DNA of 31,946 nt. Source: Clostridiales bacterium UBA7011. GTDB taxonomy: Bacteria; Bacillota; Clostridia; Oscillospirales; Butyricicoccaceae. Below, one piece after another: positions 9,226 through 17,550 of this stretch (position 1 is its first letter; every line of letters starts with the position of its first letter). The translations under genes and the position numbers were made by a program. The notes below the pieces were generated by a model. The model worked only from the letters and a program-made list of their open reading frames with translations. It made no database searches and was not told where the DNA came from. Location of the stretch: assembly GCA_002449635.1 (NCBI GenBank), contig DJXF01000037.1:1-31946 (forward strand), read 5' to 3'.

Positions 9226-9348
9226 GATTTTACCCGAATCTGCGATGAAAAACAGGATTTTAACAAAAAATTTCCGGATCTTTTCCTTCTCTTCATGGTA
9301 TTGCTTCATCATCCGCAATGTTGCCCTTCATTTTGTACATAATTTCTC

Positions 9349-9377
9349 TTGCATTTTGCCCCGAAACAGTTTATACT
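9349..9377 (+). promoter_or_regulatory. Promoter of the T-box/2-oxoacid oxidoreductase operon
   Basis: TTGCAT (9349-9354), a 17-nt spacer and TATACT (9372-9377). Transcription should begin near 9384, just before the structured leader. The 100 bases between the minus-strand permease promoter and this one hold nothing else I can identify. Confidence 0.8.
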
Positions 9378-9383
9378 GTTTTT

Positions 9384-9655
9384 GTTCAAAAAAATATTCC
9401 GCTGAAAAGACAGCGACGGAGACAGTACGTCTGTGTGGAACCTCACAGCGAACCGGGGACAGTGCAAGCCCGGCAGCAGTACAGGCAGGCGGAAAATCAC
9501 TCCTGAGTCGCAGGCCGAAACCGGTTTTTCCGGCAAGTAGGTCACGCCGGTTTTCCCCGTTATCGGAAGCGCATATGTCAGTATGCAGTAACAGGTGGTA
9601 TAACGAAAGCAATCCCGCTCTCGTCCTTTTACGGATGAGGGTTTTTTTATTTGTT
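9384..9655 (+). promoter_or_regulatory. T-box riboswitch leader, specifier probably AUC (isoleucine)
   Basis: A tRNA-sensing leader of about 270 nt. Stem I closes with GCGAC (about 9413) against GTCGC (9507-9511). Its distal hairpin CCGGG/CCCGG encloses a loop of the usual T-box type (GACAGTGCAAG). The 3' side of the specifier loop reads GGAAAATCACTCCTGAG, placing ATC at 9496-9498 as specifier codon. The T-box sequence AGGTGGTATAACG (9593-9605) contains TGGT for pairing with the ACCA end of an uncharged tRNA, which fits an A discriminator base. The terminator follows at 9618-9648. When tRNA-Ile is uncharged the antiterminator should form and the downstream genes be read. The T-box class is firm; the codon assignment is my reading of the loop and not a folded model. 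Confidence 0.82.
9618..9648 (+). terminator. Regulated terminator of the T-box leader
   Basis: CTCTCGTCC pairs with GGATGAGGG (9 bp with two G-U pairs) over a 6-nt loop, followed by seven T. It stands 12 nt after the T-box sequence and about 60 nt before the first gene, the normal place for T-box attenuation. Confidence 0.85.
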
Positions 9656-9710
9656 TTTTCACGGAATTCCGGGCAGACTGCCCGAGGCTGTATTTGGAGG
9701 AGAATGCTGC

Positions 9711-10289
9711 ATGGAAAACACAGTTGAAATCCGCTGGCACGGACGCGGCGGACAGGGCGCAAAAACCGCCTGCCTGCTTCTGGCAGACGCTGCGTTCAGC
9801 TCTGGCAAATATGTACAGGGCTTTCCGGAATACGGACCGGAGCGCATGGGCGCGCCGATCACCGCGTACAACCGCATCAGCGACACGCGCTGCACCGTAC
9901 ATTCCAATATCTACGATCCCGATTATGTTGTCGTCGTCGACGAGAGCCTGATTGCGTCGGTAGATGTGACCAAGGGTCTCAATCCCGAGGGTGCGATTAT
10001 TGTCAACACGCCGCGCACGCCGGCGGAAATCCGCGCGGAGCTCGGCGGCTATACCGGGCGGGTGTGCACGATTGATGCGCGCCGCATTTCCGAAGAAGTG
10101 CTGGGAAACAATTTCCCCAACACGCCGATGCTCGCCGCCGCTGTCAAGGTGTCCGGCGTTGTCGAGCCGGAACAGTTCATCGCCAATATGGAGGCGTCGT
10201 TCCGCCATAAGTTCGCAACAAAACCGCAGGTTGTCGCCGGCAATATGACCGTGCTCACCCAGTCGATGCAAGAGGTGCAGGTAGGATGA
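9711..10289 (+). CDS. 2-oxoacid:ferredoxin oxidoreductase, gamma subunit
   Basis: Gamma chain of a four-subunit oxidoreductase that interconverts a 2-oxoacid plus CoA with an acyl-CoA, CO2 and reduced ferredoxin. The protein is 192 aa. The family opening EIRWHGRGGQGAKTACLLLA is near residues 6-25, followed by FPEYGPERMGAPITAYNRIS and, near the end, NTPMLAAAVKVSG. The start is ATG 9711 with GGAGGAG 8 nt upstream; the frame is open a further 20 codons upstream without a ribosome site. It is the first gene after the T-box terminator. Its stop overlaps the delta-subunit start as ATGA. POR- and VOR-type gamma chains cannot be told apart by eye. Confidence 0.9.
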   Translation: MENTVEIRWHGRGGQGAKTACLLLADAAFSSGKYVQGFPEYGPERMGAPITAYNRISDTRCTVHSNIYDPDYVVVVDESLIASVDVTKGLNPEGAIIVNTPRTPAEIRAELGGYTGRVCTIDARRISEEVLGNNFPNTPMLAAAVKVSGVVEPEQFIANMEASFRHKFATKPQVVAGNMTVLTQSMQEVQVG

Positions 10290-10588
10290 TTCACGCAAAA
10301 GATATCAATGAACAGTCAAAGTGGCAGGAGCTGACGCCCGGCTGCGAAATTTACGAGCCGGGTACTGCCGAGCTGACCATTACGGGCGAATGGCGCACCA
10401 TGGCGCCGTCCTGGGATCCGGAAAAGTGCAAGCAGTGTCTGCTGTGCGCACCGTACTGTCCGGATTCCTCCATTCCGGTGAAAAACGGCAAGCGCAGCGA
10501 TTTCGACTTCGATCACTGCAAGGGCTGCGGCATCTGCTACAAGGTATGCCCGTTCCACGCCATTTCTTTCGGAAAGGAGGAGAAGTAA
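10286..10588 (+). CDS. 2-oxoacid:ferredoxin oxidoreductase, delta subunit (2x[4Fe-4S] ferredoxin)
   Basis: Small iron-sulfur subunit that passes electrons from the thiamine-diphosphate site towards ferredoxin. It is 100 aa. Two complete [4Fe-4S] motifs are present: C48-x2-C51-x2-C54-x3-C58-P and C78-x2-C81-x2-C84-x3-C88-P. The N-terminal segment ending EWRTMAPSWDPEKC is typical of PorD/VorD. The ATG lies inside the end of the gamma gene (ATGA overlap), so the two are translationally coupled. The alpha-subunit start follows 3 nt after its stop. Confidence 0.93.
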   Translation: MIHAKDINEQSKWQELTPGCEIYEPGTAELTITGEWRTMAPSWDPEKCKQCLLCAPYCPDSSIPVKNGKRSDFDFDHCKGCGICYKVCPFHAISFGKEEK

Positions 10589-10591
10589 CCC

Positions 10592-11773
10592 ATGTCTATT
10601 CGCGAGAGACTTTCCGGCAACGAAGCCGTTGCCTATGCAATGAAGCAGATCAATCCGGACGTCATGGGTGCATTCCCGATCACGCCGTCGACGGAAATTC
10701 CGCAGTACTTTGCGCAGTACGTCGCCAACGGCGAGGTCGACACCGAATTTGTCACGGTTGAATCCGAGCACTCCTCCATGTCCACCTGCATCGGCGCGGC
10801 GGCGGCCGGTGCGCGCGCAATCACAGCGACCTCGTCCTGCGGTCTCGCGCTGATGTGGGAGCTGCTGTATGTCGCTTCCTCCTCCCGCCTTCCGATCACG
10901 CTCGCCCTTGTCACGCGCGCGCTGACCGGTCCGATCAACATCAACAACGACCATTCCGACGCCATGGGTGCGCGCGATGCCGGCTGGATTCAGCTGTTCG
11001 CGGAAAACAACCAGGAGGCGTATGACAATTACATTCAGGCGATGCCGATCAGCGAAAATCCGGATGTCCGCCTGCCGATCATGACCTGTCAGGACGGCTT
11101 TATCACGTCCCACGCGGTTGAAAACATCGAGCTGGAGGAAACCGATTTTGTCCGCTCATTCGTCGGCGAATATCAGCCGGAAAATTACCTGCTGAAGCAT
11201 GAAAATCCGCTCGCCGTCGGCCCTTACGGCATTTCCCCGTACTATATGGAGGCGAAAAAGGCCCAGGCTGAGGCGATGAAGCGCGCAAAGAAGGTCATCC
11301 TCGAGGTCGGCAAAAAATTCGGCGATGCAACCGGACGCTATTACGGCTTCTTCGAGAGCTACCGCATGGAGGATGCCGACACCGCCGTCGTGCTCATCGG
11401 CTCTTCTGCCGGCACGGCGCGCGCCGCTGTCGATGCGCTGCGCGCACAGGGCCGCCGCGTCGGCATGCTCAAGGTGCGTGTATTCCGTCCGTTCCCGTTC
11501 GATGAAATCGCGCAGGCGCTGTCCGGCTGCAAGGCTGTCGCCATTCTGGACAAGGCGGAGAGCTTCTCGGCGGCGGGCGGTCCGCTGTTCGCGGAGACCC
11601 GCAGCGCAATGTATGATCTGGAAAACCGTCCGAAGGCGGTCAACTACGTCTACGGTCTGGGCGGACGCGATTTCCGCGTAGAGGACTGCACCCGTATCTT
11701 CGACGAGCTGGACAACATCGTGGAGACCGGTGAGACCGGAGAGGTCTACCGCCACATCGGACAGAGGGAGTAA
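10592..11773 (+). CDS. 2-oxoacid:ferredoxin oxidoreductase, alpha subunit
   Basis: Chain carrying the pyrimidine-binding and CoA-handling domains of the enzyme; 393 aa. PITPSTEIPQYF at residues 29-40 and VESEHSS at 56-62 (with the glutamate that activates thiamine diphosphate) mark domain I. ATSSCGLALMWELL and ALTGPININNDHSD follow. The C-terminal transketolase-type domain shows AVVLIGSSAGTARAAVDALR and GMLKVRVFRPFP. An AAGGAGG-type site ends 7 nt before ATG 10592. PorA and VorB homologues share these motifs, so pyruvate, 2-oxoisovalerate or another 2-oxoacid could be the substrate. The isoleucine-type T-box upstream is the only evidence in the window favouring branched-chain substrates. Confidence 0.92.
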   Translation: MSIRERLSGNEAVAYAMKQINPDVMGAFPITPSTEIPQYFAQYVANGEVDTEFVTVESEHSSMSTCIGAAAAGARAITATSSCGLALMWELLYVASSSRLPITLALVTRALTGPININNDHSDAMGARDAGWIQLFAENNQEAYDNYIQAMPISENPDVRLPIMTCQDGFITSHAVENIELEETDFVRSFVGEYQPENYLLKHENPLAVGPYGISPYYMEAKKAQAEAMKRAKKVILEVGKKFGDATGRYYGFFESYRMEDADTAVVLIGSSAGTARAAVDALRAQGRRVGMLKVRVFRPFPFDEIAQALSGCKAVAILDKAESFSAAGGPLFAETRSAMYDLENRPKAVNYVYGLGGRDFRVEDCTRIFDELDNIVETGETGEVYRHIGQRE

Positions 11774-11779
11774 GGCACC

Positions 11780-12709
11780 ATGGCATATAATTTGAAAGAA
11801 CAGTTATCCAAGGAGGAACGCTTTGTCGGCGGTCACCGTCTGTGTGCCGGCTGCGGTGCCGGCATCACGGTGCGCGCAGTGCTGCGTGCGCTCGAGCCGG
11901 AGGACAAGGCGGTCATCACCAACGCGACCGGCTGCCTGGAGGTCTCCTCCTTCCTCTATCCGTATACGGCATGGCAGGACAGCTACATCCACTGCGCTTT
12001 TGAAAACGCCGCCGCAACCTGCGGCGGCGTAGAAGCGGCATACAACGTACTCAAGCGCAAAGGAAAAATCACCGACAACTATAAATTCATCACCTTCGGC
12101 GGCGACGGCGGCACCTATGACATCGGCTTCCAGTCGCTCTCGGGCGCGATGGAGCGCGGACATGACATGGTTTACGTCTGTTACGACAACGAAGCATACA
12201 TGAACACCGGTATTCAGCGCTCCTCGTCCACCCCGCGCTTTGCCGATGCCACCACCACGCCGGTCGGCAAGGTTTCCTACGGCAAAAAGCAGAACAAGAA
12301 GGATCTGACCGAAATCATGGCGGCGCACAACATCCCCTACGCCGCACAGACCACCTTCCTCGGCAATTTCCGCGATCTGCACGAGAAGGCACACAAGGCG
12401 ATTTACACCGAAGGCCCCTGCTTCCTCAACGTCATGAGCCCGTGTCCGCGCGGCTGGCGTTTCCAGGCGCAGGATCTGGCGCAGATCTGCCGCCTTGCGG
12501 TTGAGACCTGTGCATGGCCGCTCTACGAGGTGGAAAACGGCGAATGGCGTCTGACCTATATGCCGAGCAAAAAGCTGCCGATCGAGGAATATCTCGTCAA
12601 GCAGGGCCGCTTTAAGCACTGCTTCAAGCCGGGCAACGAATGGATGATCGAGCAAGCCCAGCGCTATGTCGACGAGCAGTGGGAAAAGCTGCTGGAAAAG
12701 TGCAGATAA
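11780..12709 (+). CDS. 2-oxoacid:ferredoxin oxidoreductase, beta subunit (TPP-binding)
   Basis: Chain binding thiamine diphosphate and the proximal [4Fe-4S] cluster; 309 aa. Cluster ligands are C22 and C25 (LCAGCG), C52 (ATGCLEV) and a fourth in SPCPRGW near residue 215. The TPP fold is shown by FGGDGGTYDIGFQSLSGA near 110-127 and YDNEAYMNTGIQRSS near 136. It begins 6 nt after the alpha stop and closes the gamma-delta-alpha-beta order known for POR and VOR operons. A strong terminator follows. All residues needed for cofactor and cluster binding appear intact, so the complex should be active. Confidence 0.93.
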   Translation: MAYNLKEQLSKEERFVGGHRLCAGCGAGITVRAVLRALEPEDKAVITNATGCLEVSSFLYPYTAWQDSYIHCAFENAAATCGGVEAAYNVLKRKGKITDNYKFITFGGDGGTYDIGFQSLSGAMERGHDMVYVCYDNEAYMNTGIQRSSSTPRFADATTTPVGKVSYGKKQNKKDLTEIMAAHNIPYAAQTTFLGNFRDLHEKAHKAIYTEGPCFLNVMSPCPRGWRFQAQDLAQICRLAVETCAWPLYEVENGEWRLTYMPSKKLPIEEYLVKQGRFKHCFKPGNEWMIEQAQRYVDEQWEKLLEKCR

Positions 12710-12730
12710 ATTCATAATATAAAGAAGAAC

Positions 12731-12770
12731 GCGCCGCACCGGGGTCCTCTCCGATGCGGCGCACTTTTTT
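12731..12770 (+). terminator. Terminator of the oxidoreductase operon
   Basis: GCGCCGCA (12731-12738) pairs with TGCGGCGC (12755-12762), followed by AC and six T. It lies about 20 nt after the beta-subunit stop. Confidence 0.9.
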
Positions 12771-12798
12771 CTCCTGCGGCAAATCGTTTTCCAAAACA

Positions 12799-12865
12799 AA
12801 CAGCGTCCGAATATCCGGCCGGGAAGGGATCGCATGCTCCCTCCGCACCGCATTCGAACGCTGTT
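12799..12865 (-). terminator. Terminator of the MMPL/heptad-repeat operon
   Basis: On the minus strand AACAGCGTTCGAAT pairs with ATTCGGACGCTGTT (14-bp arms, one G-T wobble), with a further pairable inner part (GGAGGGA/TCCCTTCC), then TGTTTT. It lies 22 nt after the stop of the heptad-repeat gene and stands tail to tail with the oxidoreductase terminator. Confidence 0.75.
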
Positions 12866-12887
12866 TTATTTCTCAATCTATTCCGGC

Positions 12888-15284
12888 TCAGAACAGTCCC
12901 TTGACGCGATCCCAGAAGGTCTCCTGCTTCGGGGCTTCCTTCTCGGTGTCATCCTTTTCGACGTTCTGTACCTCTTCCGTGCGCATGACATACTTTGTGC
13001 TCGTCTCGGTCGCCGATTCCGGCGCGCCGGAGTAGCAGGTCGCCTCCTGTGCGTATGCGCGCTGCTCATCGAGCAGCTTCGCCGCCGTGCGCAGATTGGT
13101 CAGTGTCTTGTTGTCCGTGATCTTGCTGATGCCTTCCTCGTTGTATTTGATAATACCGTCGTACAGCTTGCCCGAACCGTCGGACAGCTGCGAGCCTGCC
13201 GCATCAAACTTGTGAATGGCATCCTGCACCAGACCGCTCGCGCTGCTCAGCTGCTTCATACCGGCGGACAGCTCCTTCGAGCCGCCTGCAAGCTGGTCCG
13301 CACCGTCTGCCAGCTTGCCTGCGCCCTTTGTCAGCTCCGGAACCTGCCCGTTGAGCTCGCCCAGACCGCCGGACAGCTTCTGTGCACCGGATGCCAGCTC
13401 ACCGGTACCGTCTGCCAGCTTTGCCGCACCGCCGTACAGCGTCTTTGTGCCCGCAGCCAGCTTGGATGCGCCGGATGCGGCGGAACCGACGCCCTCGGTG
13501 TACTGTGCCACACCGCTGTCGAGCTGTACCGCGCCTTCCTGCAGCTGCTCGACCGAGGTACCGAGCGTACCTGCCAGCTTCTGCAGGCCGGCATCCATCT
13601 GTGCATAGCGGTCTGCAGCCGTCTCCAGACCGGAATCAATCTTGCTCAGGTTGCCGCTCAGATTGGACATGGCGGAACCGACGCCGCTCTTCACGCTTTC
13701 CGCGCCGGACGAAATCCGGCTCGCCGCGCCTGCCAGCTTGCCGCAGGCTGCCGCCATCTGATCGACCGTCTGCCGGTTGGTCTCAAACTTGGCGATGATG
13801 TCCGCGCCGCCCTCGATGGAGGCGAGCGCCGCCTTTTCGCTCTCGCTCAGCGATACGCCGGAATGATCGGACAGCGCCGACAGGCTGCTTTCCAGCTTGG
13901 ACGCACCGGCGGAAATCGAGTCGAGTCCGTCCAGCGCCTCGCCGACCTTGCCGGAGTTCACAGCTGCCATCACCTGATTCATGCCGCCGGAGAGCTCTTT
14001 GAGGCTGGACTTCATTTTGGACGAACCAGCGAACAGCGCCTGGACATCCTCACTGCCGAGCGCCGCGCCCAGCTGATTGAGACCCTGTGCCAGATCACGC
14101 GCGCCCTTGGACAGCTTTTCGGAATTTTTGTCGAGTGTATTCAGTCCGCTGGACAGGTCGCCCGCGCCCGCGTTGACATCGCCTGCGCCCGACTTGAGCG
14201 AATTGGCGCCGGAGTCCACCTCGGATGCACCGTCCGCCAGCTTGCCTGCGCCGTCATTGAGCTGACCGACGCCGTCTGCCAGCTTGCCCGCGCCGAGCGT
14301 CAGTGTGCGCATACCGGACGACAGCTGCTTCGCGCCGTTGTCGAGCATGCCTGCGCCCGAGGTCGCATCAATGATGCCGTCGTGGAAGGTGACATATTGG
14401 GATGACAGCTCGCCCAGCTTCTCATCGAGCGTGCCGCAGCCGTCTGCCAGCTGCTTTGCACCGTCAATCAGCTGCTCCGTCGCGTCCTTCAGCTCATCCA
14501 GCTGGTCAAATTCGTCCAGCTGCAAATCCTTCGTCTCCAGATCGTTCAGCTCGGATGCACAGGCGAAATAAATCGCCGGCAGCTCGCCGTCTGTCATGTC
14601 GCATGCGATCTCCACATCATCCAGCATCAGTTTGGTGACCTGATCGAGATCATCGCCGAGCAGCGCGTCATAGGTGCTCTTCATGCCGGGCATGGCGAGA
14701 AAGGCGACCAACTGATTGTTGCTGTCCGTCTGCACCCTGCCGTGCTCCGCCTTGACATTTTTGAAGTGATCGGCGGACAGGTCTGTGCCGACAGCGGTGA
14801 AATACGGGCGGCAGATGGTGTACGATTTTCCGTCCACCGTGACCGTCTTGGTCTCATTGTTTTTCAGCGAAATGTGAATGACCAGGTGTCCGCTCGCACC
14901 CTTGAGCGCGGCGGCGTCCACAGGCTTTCCGTCGAGCGTGTAGGTGATGTTCGCCTCGACCGGCAGCGTGCCGGTCGATGTGCCCTGATAATAGACATCG
15001 TTGCCCTGCACGTTCCATGTCAGCTTGTTTCCGTTCTGCTGCGGCAGCTCCTTGCCCTTTACGTTGGTGATGTCCTGCAGATTGCTGACATCGCCGAAAT
15101 TGGTCAGGCCGTGATCGGAATGCAGCCAGTCGCTGACCGTCTGGCTGGTCACTGTGCCGTCCGGGCTCAGTGTAGCATATACCGTTTCATCCTTGCTGAT
15201 GGATGCTGCCATAGCGGGCGTAATCGCACCGCACACCAGCAGGGCGCTCAGCGCACCCGCCGTAACTTTAACCTTGCTGTTCAA
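12888..15284 (-). CDS. Secreted protein with XXXLXXG heptad repeats, partner of an MMPL transporter
   Basis: Predicted exported protein of about 798 aa. The TTG at 15284 (AAGGAG 10 nt upstream) gives a clean signal peptide, MNSKVKVTAGALSALLVCG, cut after ITPAMA. An N-terminal domain of about 270 residues follows, then two blocks of glycine/leucine heptads of the type GAxxLxxG near residues 313-405 and 580-682, separated by a serine/alanine-rich predicted coiled coil. Such repeats are known from YhgE/Pip proteins and MMPL partners, but the C-terminal membrane domain of YhgE is missing here; the tail is charged and soluble. It overlaps the end of the MMPL gene by 17 nt, so both are made together. 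I infer an extracytoplasmic adaptor or stalk for that transporter. The true function is unknown. Confidence 0.75.
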   Translation of the reverse strand: MNSKVKVTAGALSALLVCGAITPAMAASISKDETVYATLSPDGTVTSQTVSDWLHSDHGLTNFGDVSNLQDITNVKGKELPQQNGNKLTWNVQGNDVYYQGTSTGTLPVEANITYTLDGKPVDAAALKGASGHLVIHISLKNNETKTVTVDGKSYTICRPYFTAVGTDLSADHFKNVKAEHGRVQTDSNNQLVAFLAMPGMKSTYDALLGDDLDQVTKLMLDDVEIACDMTDGELPAIYFACASELNDLETKDLQLDEFDQLDELKDATEQLIDGAKQLADGCGTLDEKLGELSSQYVTFHDGIIDATSGAGMLDNGAKQLSSGMRTLTLGAGKLADGVGQLNDGAGKLADGASEVDSGANSLKSGAGDVNAGAGDLSSGLNTLDKNSEKLSKGARDLAQGLNQLGAALGSEDVQALFAGSSKMKSSLKELSGGMNQVMAAVNSGKVGEALDGLDSISAGASKLESSLSALSDHSGVSLSESEKAALASIEGGADIIAKFETNRQTVDQMAAACGKLAGAASRISSGAESVKSGVGSAMSNLSGNLSKIDSGLETAADRYAQMDAGLQKLAGTLGTSVEQLQEGAVQLDSGVAQYTEGVGSAASGASKLAAGTKTLYGGAAKLADGTGELASGAQKLSGGLGELNGQVPELTKGAGKLADGADQLAGGSKELSAGMKQLSSASGLVQDAIHKFDAAGSQLSDGSGKLYDGIIKYNEEGISKITDNKTLTNLRTAAKLLDEQRAYAQEATCYSGAPESATETSTKYVMRTEEVQNVEKDDTEKEAPKQETFWDRVKGLF

Positions 15285-17391
15285 CAGAAACACGCTCCTT
15301 GCTGTTGGTTTTTTTGTGGGAATCCGGTTCATTTTCCAGCCAGTGCCACGAGGTGCGGCGAATGACCGGCGCGAGCAGTACCAGAAGGGCCGGCAGCACC
15401 AGAAGTATGACAATCATCGAAATGACTGCGCCGCGGCTGATGAGCAGGCACAGGCTGCGAATGAGGTCGATTTTGGACACAAAGGCCAGACCGACGGTCG
15501 CCGCGAAGAAGGTCAGACCGCTCGTCACAATGCTCGGCGCACACGCCTCGACAGAAACCGTCGCCGCCTCCAGCGGCTCCAGGCCGTTGTTCTGCTCCTC
15601 GCGGAAACGGGTGGTCATCAAAATCGCATAGTCGACCGTTGCGCCCAGCTGAATCGTGCCGATGACAATCGACGAGATAAACGGAATCGTCGAACCGGTA
15701 AAATACGGAATGCCGAGATTGATCATGATCGCGCCCTCAATGGCGAGCACGAGCAGCGTCGGAACGGAAATCGACTTGAACGTCAGCAGTACGATCAGGA
15801 AGACCGCGACGATTGAGGTCACCGACGTCGCGCTGAAATCGTGGTCGGAGGTGACAATCAGATCCTTTGTCATCGCACCCTCACCGGTCAGAATGCCGTT
15901 GTTGTCGTACCTTTTGACAATGTCCGTCATCTTCGCGACCTGTTCATTCATCTCATCCGTGCCCGGCTTGTATTCCGTTGTAATCATCATCAGGCGGTGT
16001 CCGCCCGCGTGGAACAGCGAAGCGACATCGTCCGGAACCGCAGTCTGCGGCACGCTGCCGCCGACAAATTTTTCATAGCACAGCGTCGCCTTGATGCCGT
16101 CGACCGCATCCAGCTCATCGGCGAGCTGCTTCATCTCCGCCGTATCCAGCTTGTCATCCACAATGACAAAATGGAAGCTCGGCATATCGAAATCCTCGCC
16201 CAGCTTGTTTGTGCCCTCGATGCCGGTCAGCGTCTGGGGCAGGCTGTCGGTCAGCGTATAATATACTTTGGTCAATCCCTGCGCGCGGCCAAAAATGACA
16301 AAAATCAGGAGAAAAACTGCCAGAATTGTCTTGGGACGGCGGGTAATCGCGCGCGTCACAGCGCCCATATGCGGCGTGAGAACCGGATGGCGGCTCTTTT
16401 CAATGATGCGGTCAAAGTAAATAATCAGCGCAGGCAGAATGGTCAGTGTGCTCAGCACGCCGAGCGCAACGCCCTTTGCCATGACAACGCCGATGTCAAA
16501 GCCCAGCCTGAGCGACATCGTGCACATCGCGAGGAAGCCCGCGATCGTCGTCAGCGATGAGGACATGATCGCCGTGCTCGTCTTGCAGATGGCGGAGATC
16601 ATCGCCTCCTCGTTGGGCAGATTCAGCTTTTCCTCTTGATAGCGATGCAGCAGGAAAATGCTGAAATCCATCGTGACGCCCAGCTGCAGCACGGCGGCCA
16701 GCGCCTGTGTAATAAAGGAAATCTCTCCGAGGAGGAGATTGCTGCCGAAGTTATAGACAATCGGGAACAGCAGTCCGAGCATGAAGATCAGCGGCACGGC
16801 TGTGTTCTCCATAAACAGGAACAGCACAATCAGGCTGAAACCGACCGCGCACAGCACATATTTCGGCAGTTCCTCATTGGTCAGCTCCTTGGTGTCCTCC
16901 AGAATGACCGACATGCCGCCGAGGAAGCAGCCCTTGCGCAGCGCTTTCTTGATCTGCGTGATCGCGGCCATGGTTTTGTCCGATGCGCTCGATTCGTCAA
17001 ACCGAACCATCATCATCGTCGAATCGTGCCTGCCGTAGAGCATATCGCGCGCCTCTTCCGGCAGCATCTCCTTCGGCACAGTGACATCCACGACATCGCT
17101 GGTCCAGAACACGCTGCTCACGCCGTCAATCTGTTCCAGCTCCGCCTTTAGATCCAGCAGGTCTGCGGTATCCATGCCTTCCACCGTCACCATTGCGGTG
17201 GAGGCAATGTTGAAGTCGTCCTCCAGATAGCTTTCGCCCTCCATCGACTCCAGATCGGACGGCAGATAGCTCAGAATATCGTAATTGATCCGCGTCCCGA
17301 TGTAGCCGAGGACGGACAGCACCAGCAGCACACAGGCCGCCGCCAGCACAAGCCCTCTGCGTTTGACCACAAAATGAGCCATACGCTCCAT
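15268..17391 (-). CDS. MMPL/RND-superfamily transporter
   Basis: A 707-aa membrane transporter with the duplicated RND layout. Helix 1 is near residues 13-31, an extracytoplasmic domain spans about 35-180, and five helices follow (AVGFSLIVLFLFMENTAVPLIF, then QALAAVLQLGVTMDFSIFLLHRY). The second half repeats this, with FGRAQGL after a helix near 350, a second outer domain, and IVIGTIQLGATVDYAILMTTRFREE. The conserved membrane aspartates in TMDFSIFLLHR and TVDYAILMTTR fit proton coupling. Relatives export lipids, drugs or peptides; the cargo here is unknown. ATG 17391 is preceded by AAAGGGG. The gene is divergent from a TetR regulator, with a palindrome on its -35. Confidence 0.9.
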   Translation of the reverse strand: MERMAHFVVKRRGLVLAAACVLLVLSVLGYIGTRINYDILSYLPSDLESMEGESYLEDDFNIASTAMVTVEGMDTADLLDLKAELEQIDGVSSVFWTSDVVDVTVPKEMLPEEARDMLYGRHDSTMMMVRFDESSASDKTMAAITQIKKALRKGCFLGGMSVILEDTKELTNEELPKYVLCAVGFSLIVLFLFMENTAVPLIFMLGLLFPIVYNFGSNLLLGEISFITQALAAVLQLGVTMDFSIFLLHRYQEEKLNLPNEEAMISAICKTSTAIMSSSLTTIAGFLAMCTMSLRLGFDIGVVMAKGVALGVLSTLTILPALIIYFDRIIEKSRHPVLTPHMGAVTRAITRRPKTILAVFLLIFVIFGRAQGLTKVYYTLTDSLPQTLTGIEGTNKLGEDFDMPSFHFVIVDDKLDTAEMKQLADELDAVDGIKATLCYEKFVGGSVPQTAVPDDVASLFHAGGHRLMMITTEYKPGTDEMNEQVAKMTDIVKRYDNNGILTGEGAMTKDLIVTSDHDFSATSVTSIVAVFLIVLLTFKSISVPTLLVLAIEGAIMINLGIPYFTGSTIPFISSIVIGTIQLGATVDYAILMTTRFREEQNNGLEPLEAATVSVEACAPSIVTSGLTFFAATVGLAFVSKIDLIRSLCLLISRGAVISMIVILLVLPALLVLLAPVIRRTSWHWLENEPDSHKKTNSKERVSVEQQG

Positions 17392-17451
17392 TTCTGTGTA
17401 CGCCCCTTTCCTTGTTCTCCATTCTTCTGTCGGCAGGTACGCCGATTTTCG

Positions 17452-17474
17452 AAAAATGACCCCTCGTCATTTTT
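17452..17474. promoter_or_regulatory. Palindrome 1 between MMPL and tetR (candidate TetR operator or hairpin)
   Basis: AAAAATGAC, a 5-nt spacer and GTCATTTTT form a perfect 9-bp inverted repeat. Its core TGACCCCTCGTCA differs by one arm base from the TGACC-N3-GGTCA pattern of the two neighbouring palindromes. It lies downstream of the transporter promoter, in the 5' UTR, so it could also act as an RNA hairpin. Confidence 0.5.
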
Positions 17475-17486
17475 CCCAGCGAAATC

Positions 17487-17515
17487 AGTATAAACCAGAA
17501 CTGACCAATGGTCAA
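17487..17515 (-). promoter_or_regulatory. Promoter of the MMPL/heptad-repeat operon
   Basis: On the minus strand TTGACC (17515-17510), 17 nt, TATACT (17492-17487). The -35 hexamer is part of palindrome 2, so a bound repressor would block RNA polymerase directly. The leader to the MMPL ATG is about 90 nt. Confidence 0.85.
17502..17514. promoter_or_regulatory. Palindrome 2, TetR-type operator over the transporter -35
   Basis: TGACCAATGGTCA is a 13-bp palindrome (TGACCA/TGGTCA) overlapping the -35 of the divergent MMPL promoter. Its twin lies 49 nt away at 17551. Position and shape suit the TetR-family protein encoded next door. Confidence 0.75.
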
Positions 17516-17550
17516 TATGCAACCCGCCGACTTTTGCCTCATTTCCATTC

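Noticed and set aside
7864..9342. A 492-codon plus-strand open frame opposite the AI-2E permease
   Set aside because: Antisense shadow, rich in His, Gln and Arg. It crosses the permease promoter and has no recognisable domain.
9384..9655. Cobalamin or other metabolite riboswitch as an alternative for the leader
   Set aside because: The AGGTGGTATAACG element directly before the terminator, the TGGT bulge, and the stem I specifier region GGAAAATCACTCCTGAG are T-box features. No B12-box or TPP-box is seen.
13230..14350. Periodic DNA repeats suggesting a CRISPR array or minisatellite
   Set aside because: The periodicity is 21 nt and in frame, made by XXXLXXG heptad codons. There are no uniform repeats with unique spacers.
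12834..14405. A 523-codon plus-strand open frame opposite the heptad-repeat gene
   Set aside because: It is the antisense shadow of the regular Gly/Leu heptad codons. It has no ribosome site or family resemblance, and it conflicts with the coupled minus-strand gene that carries a signal peptide.
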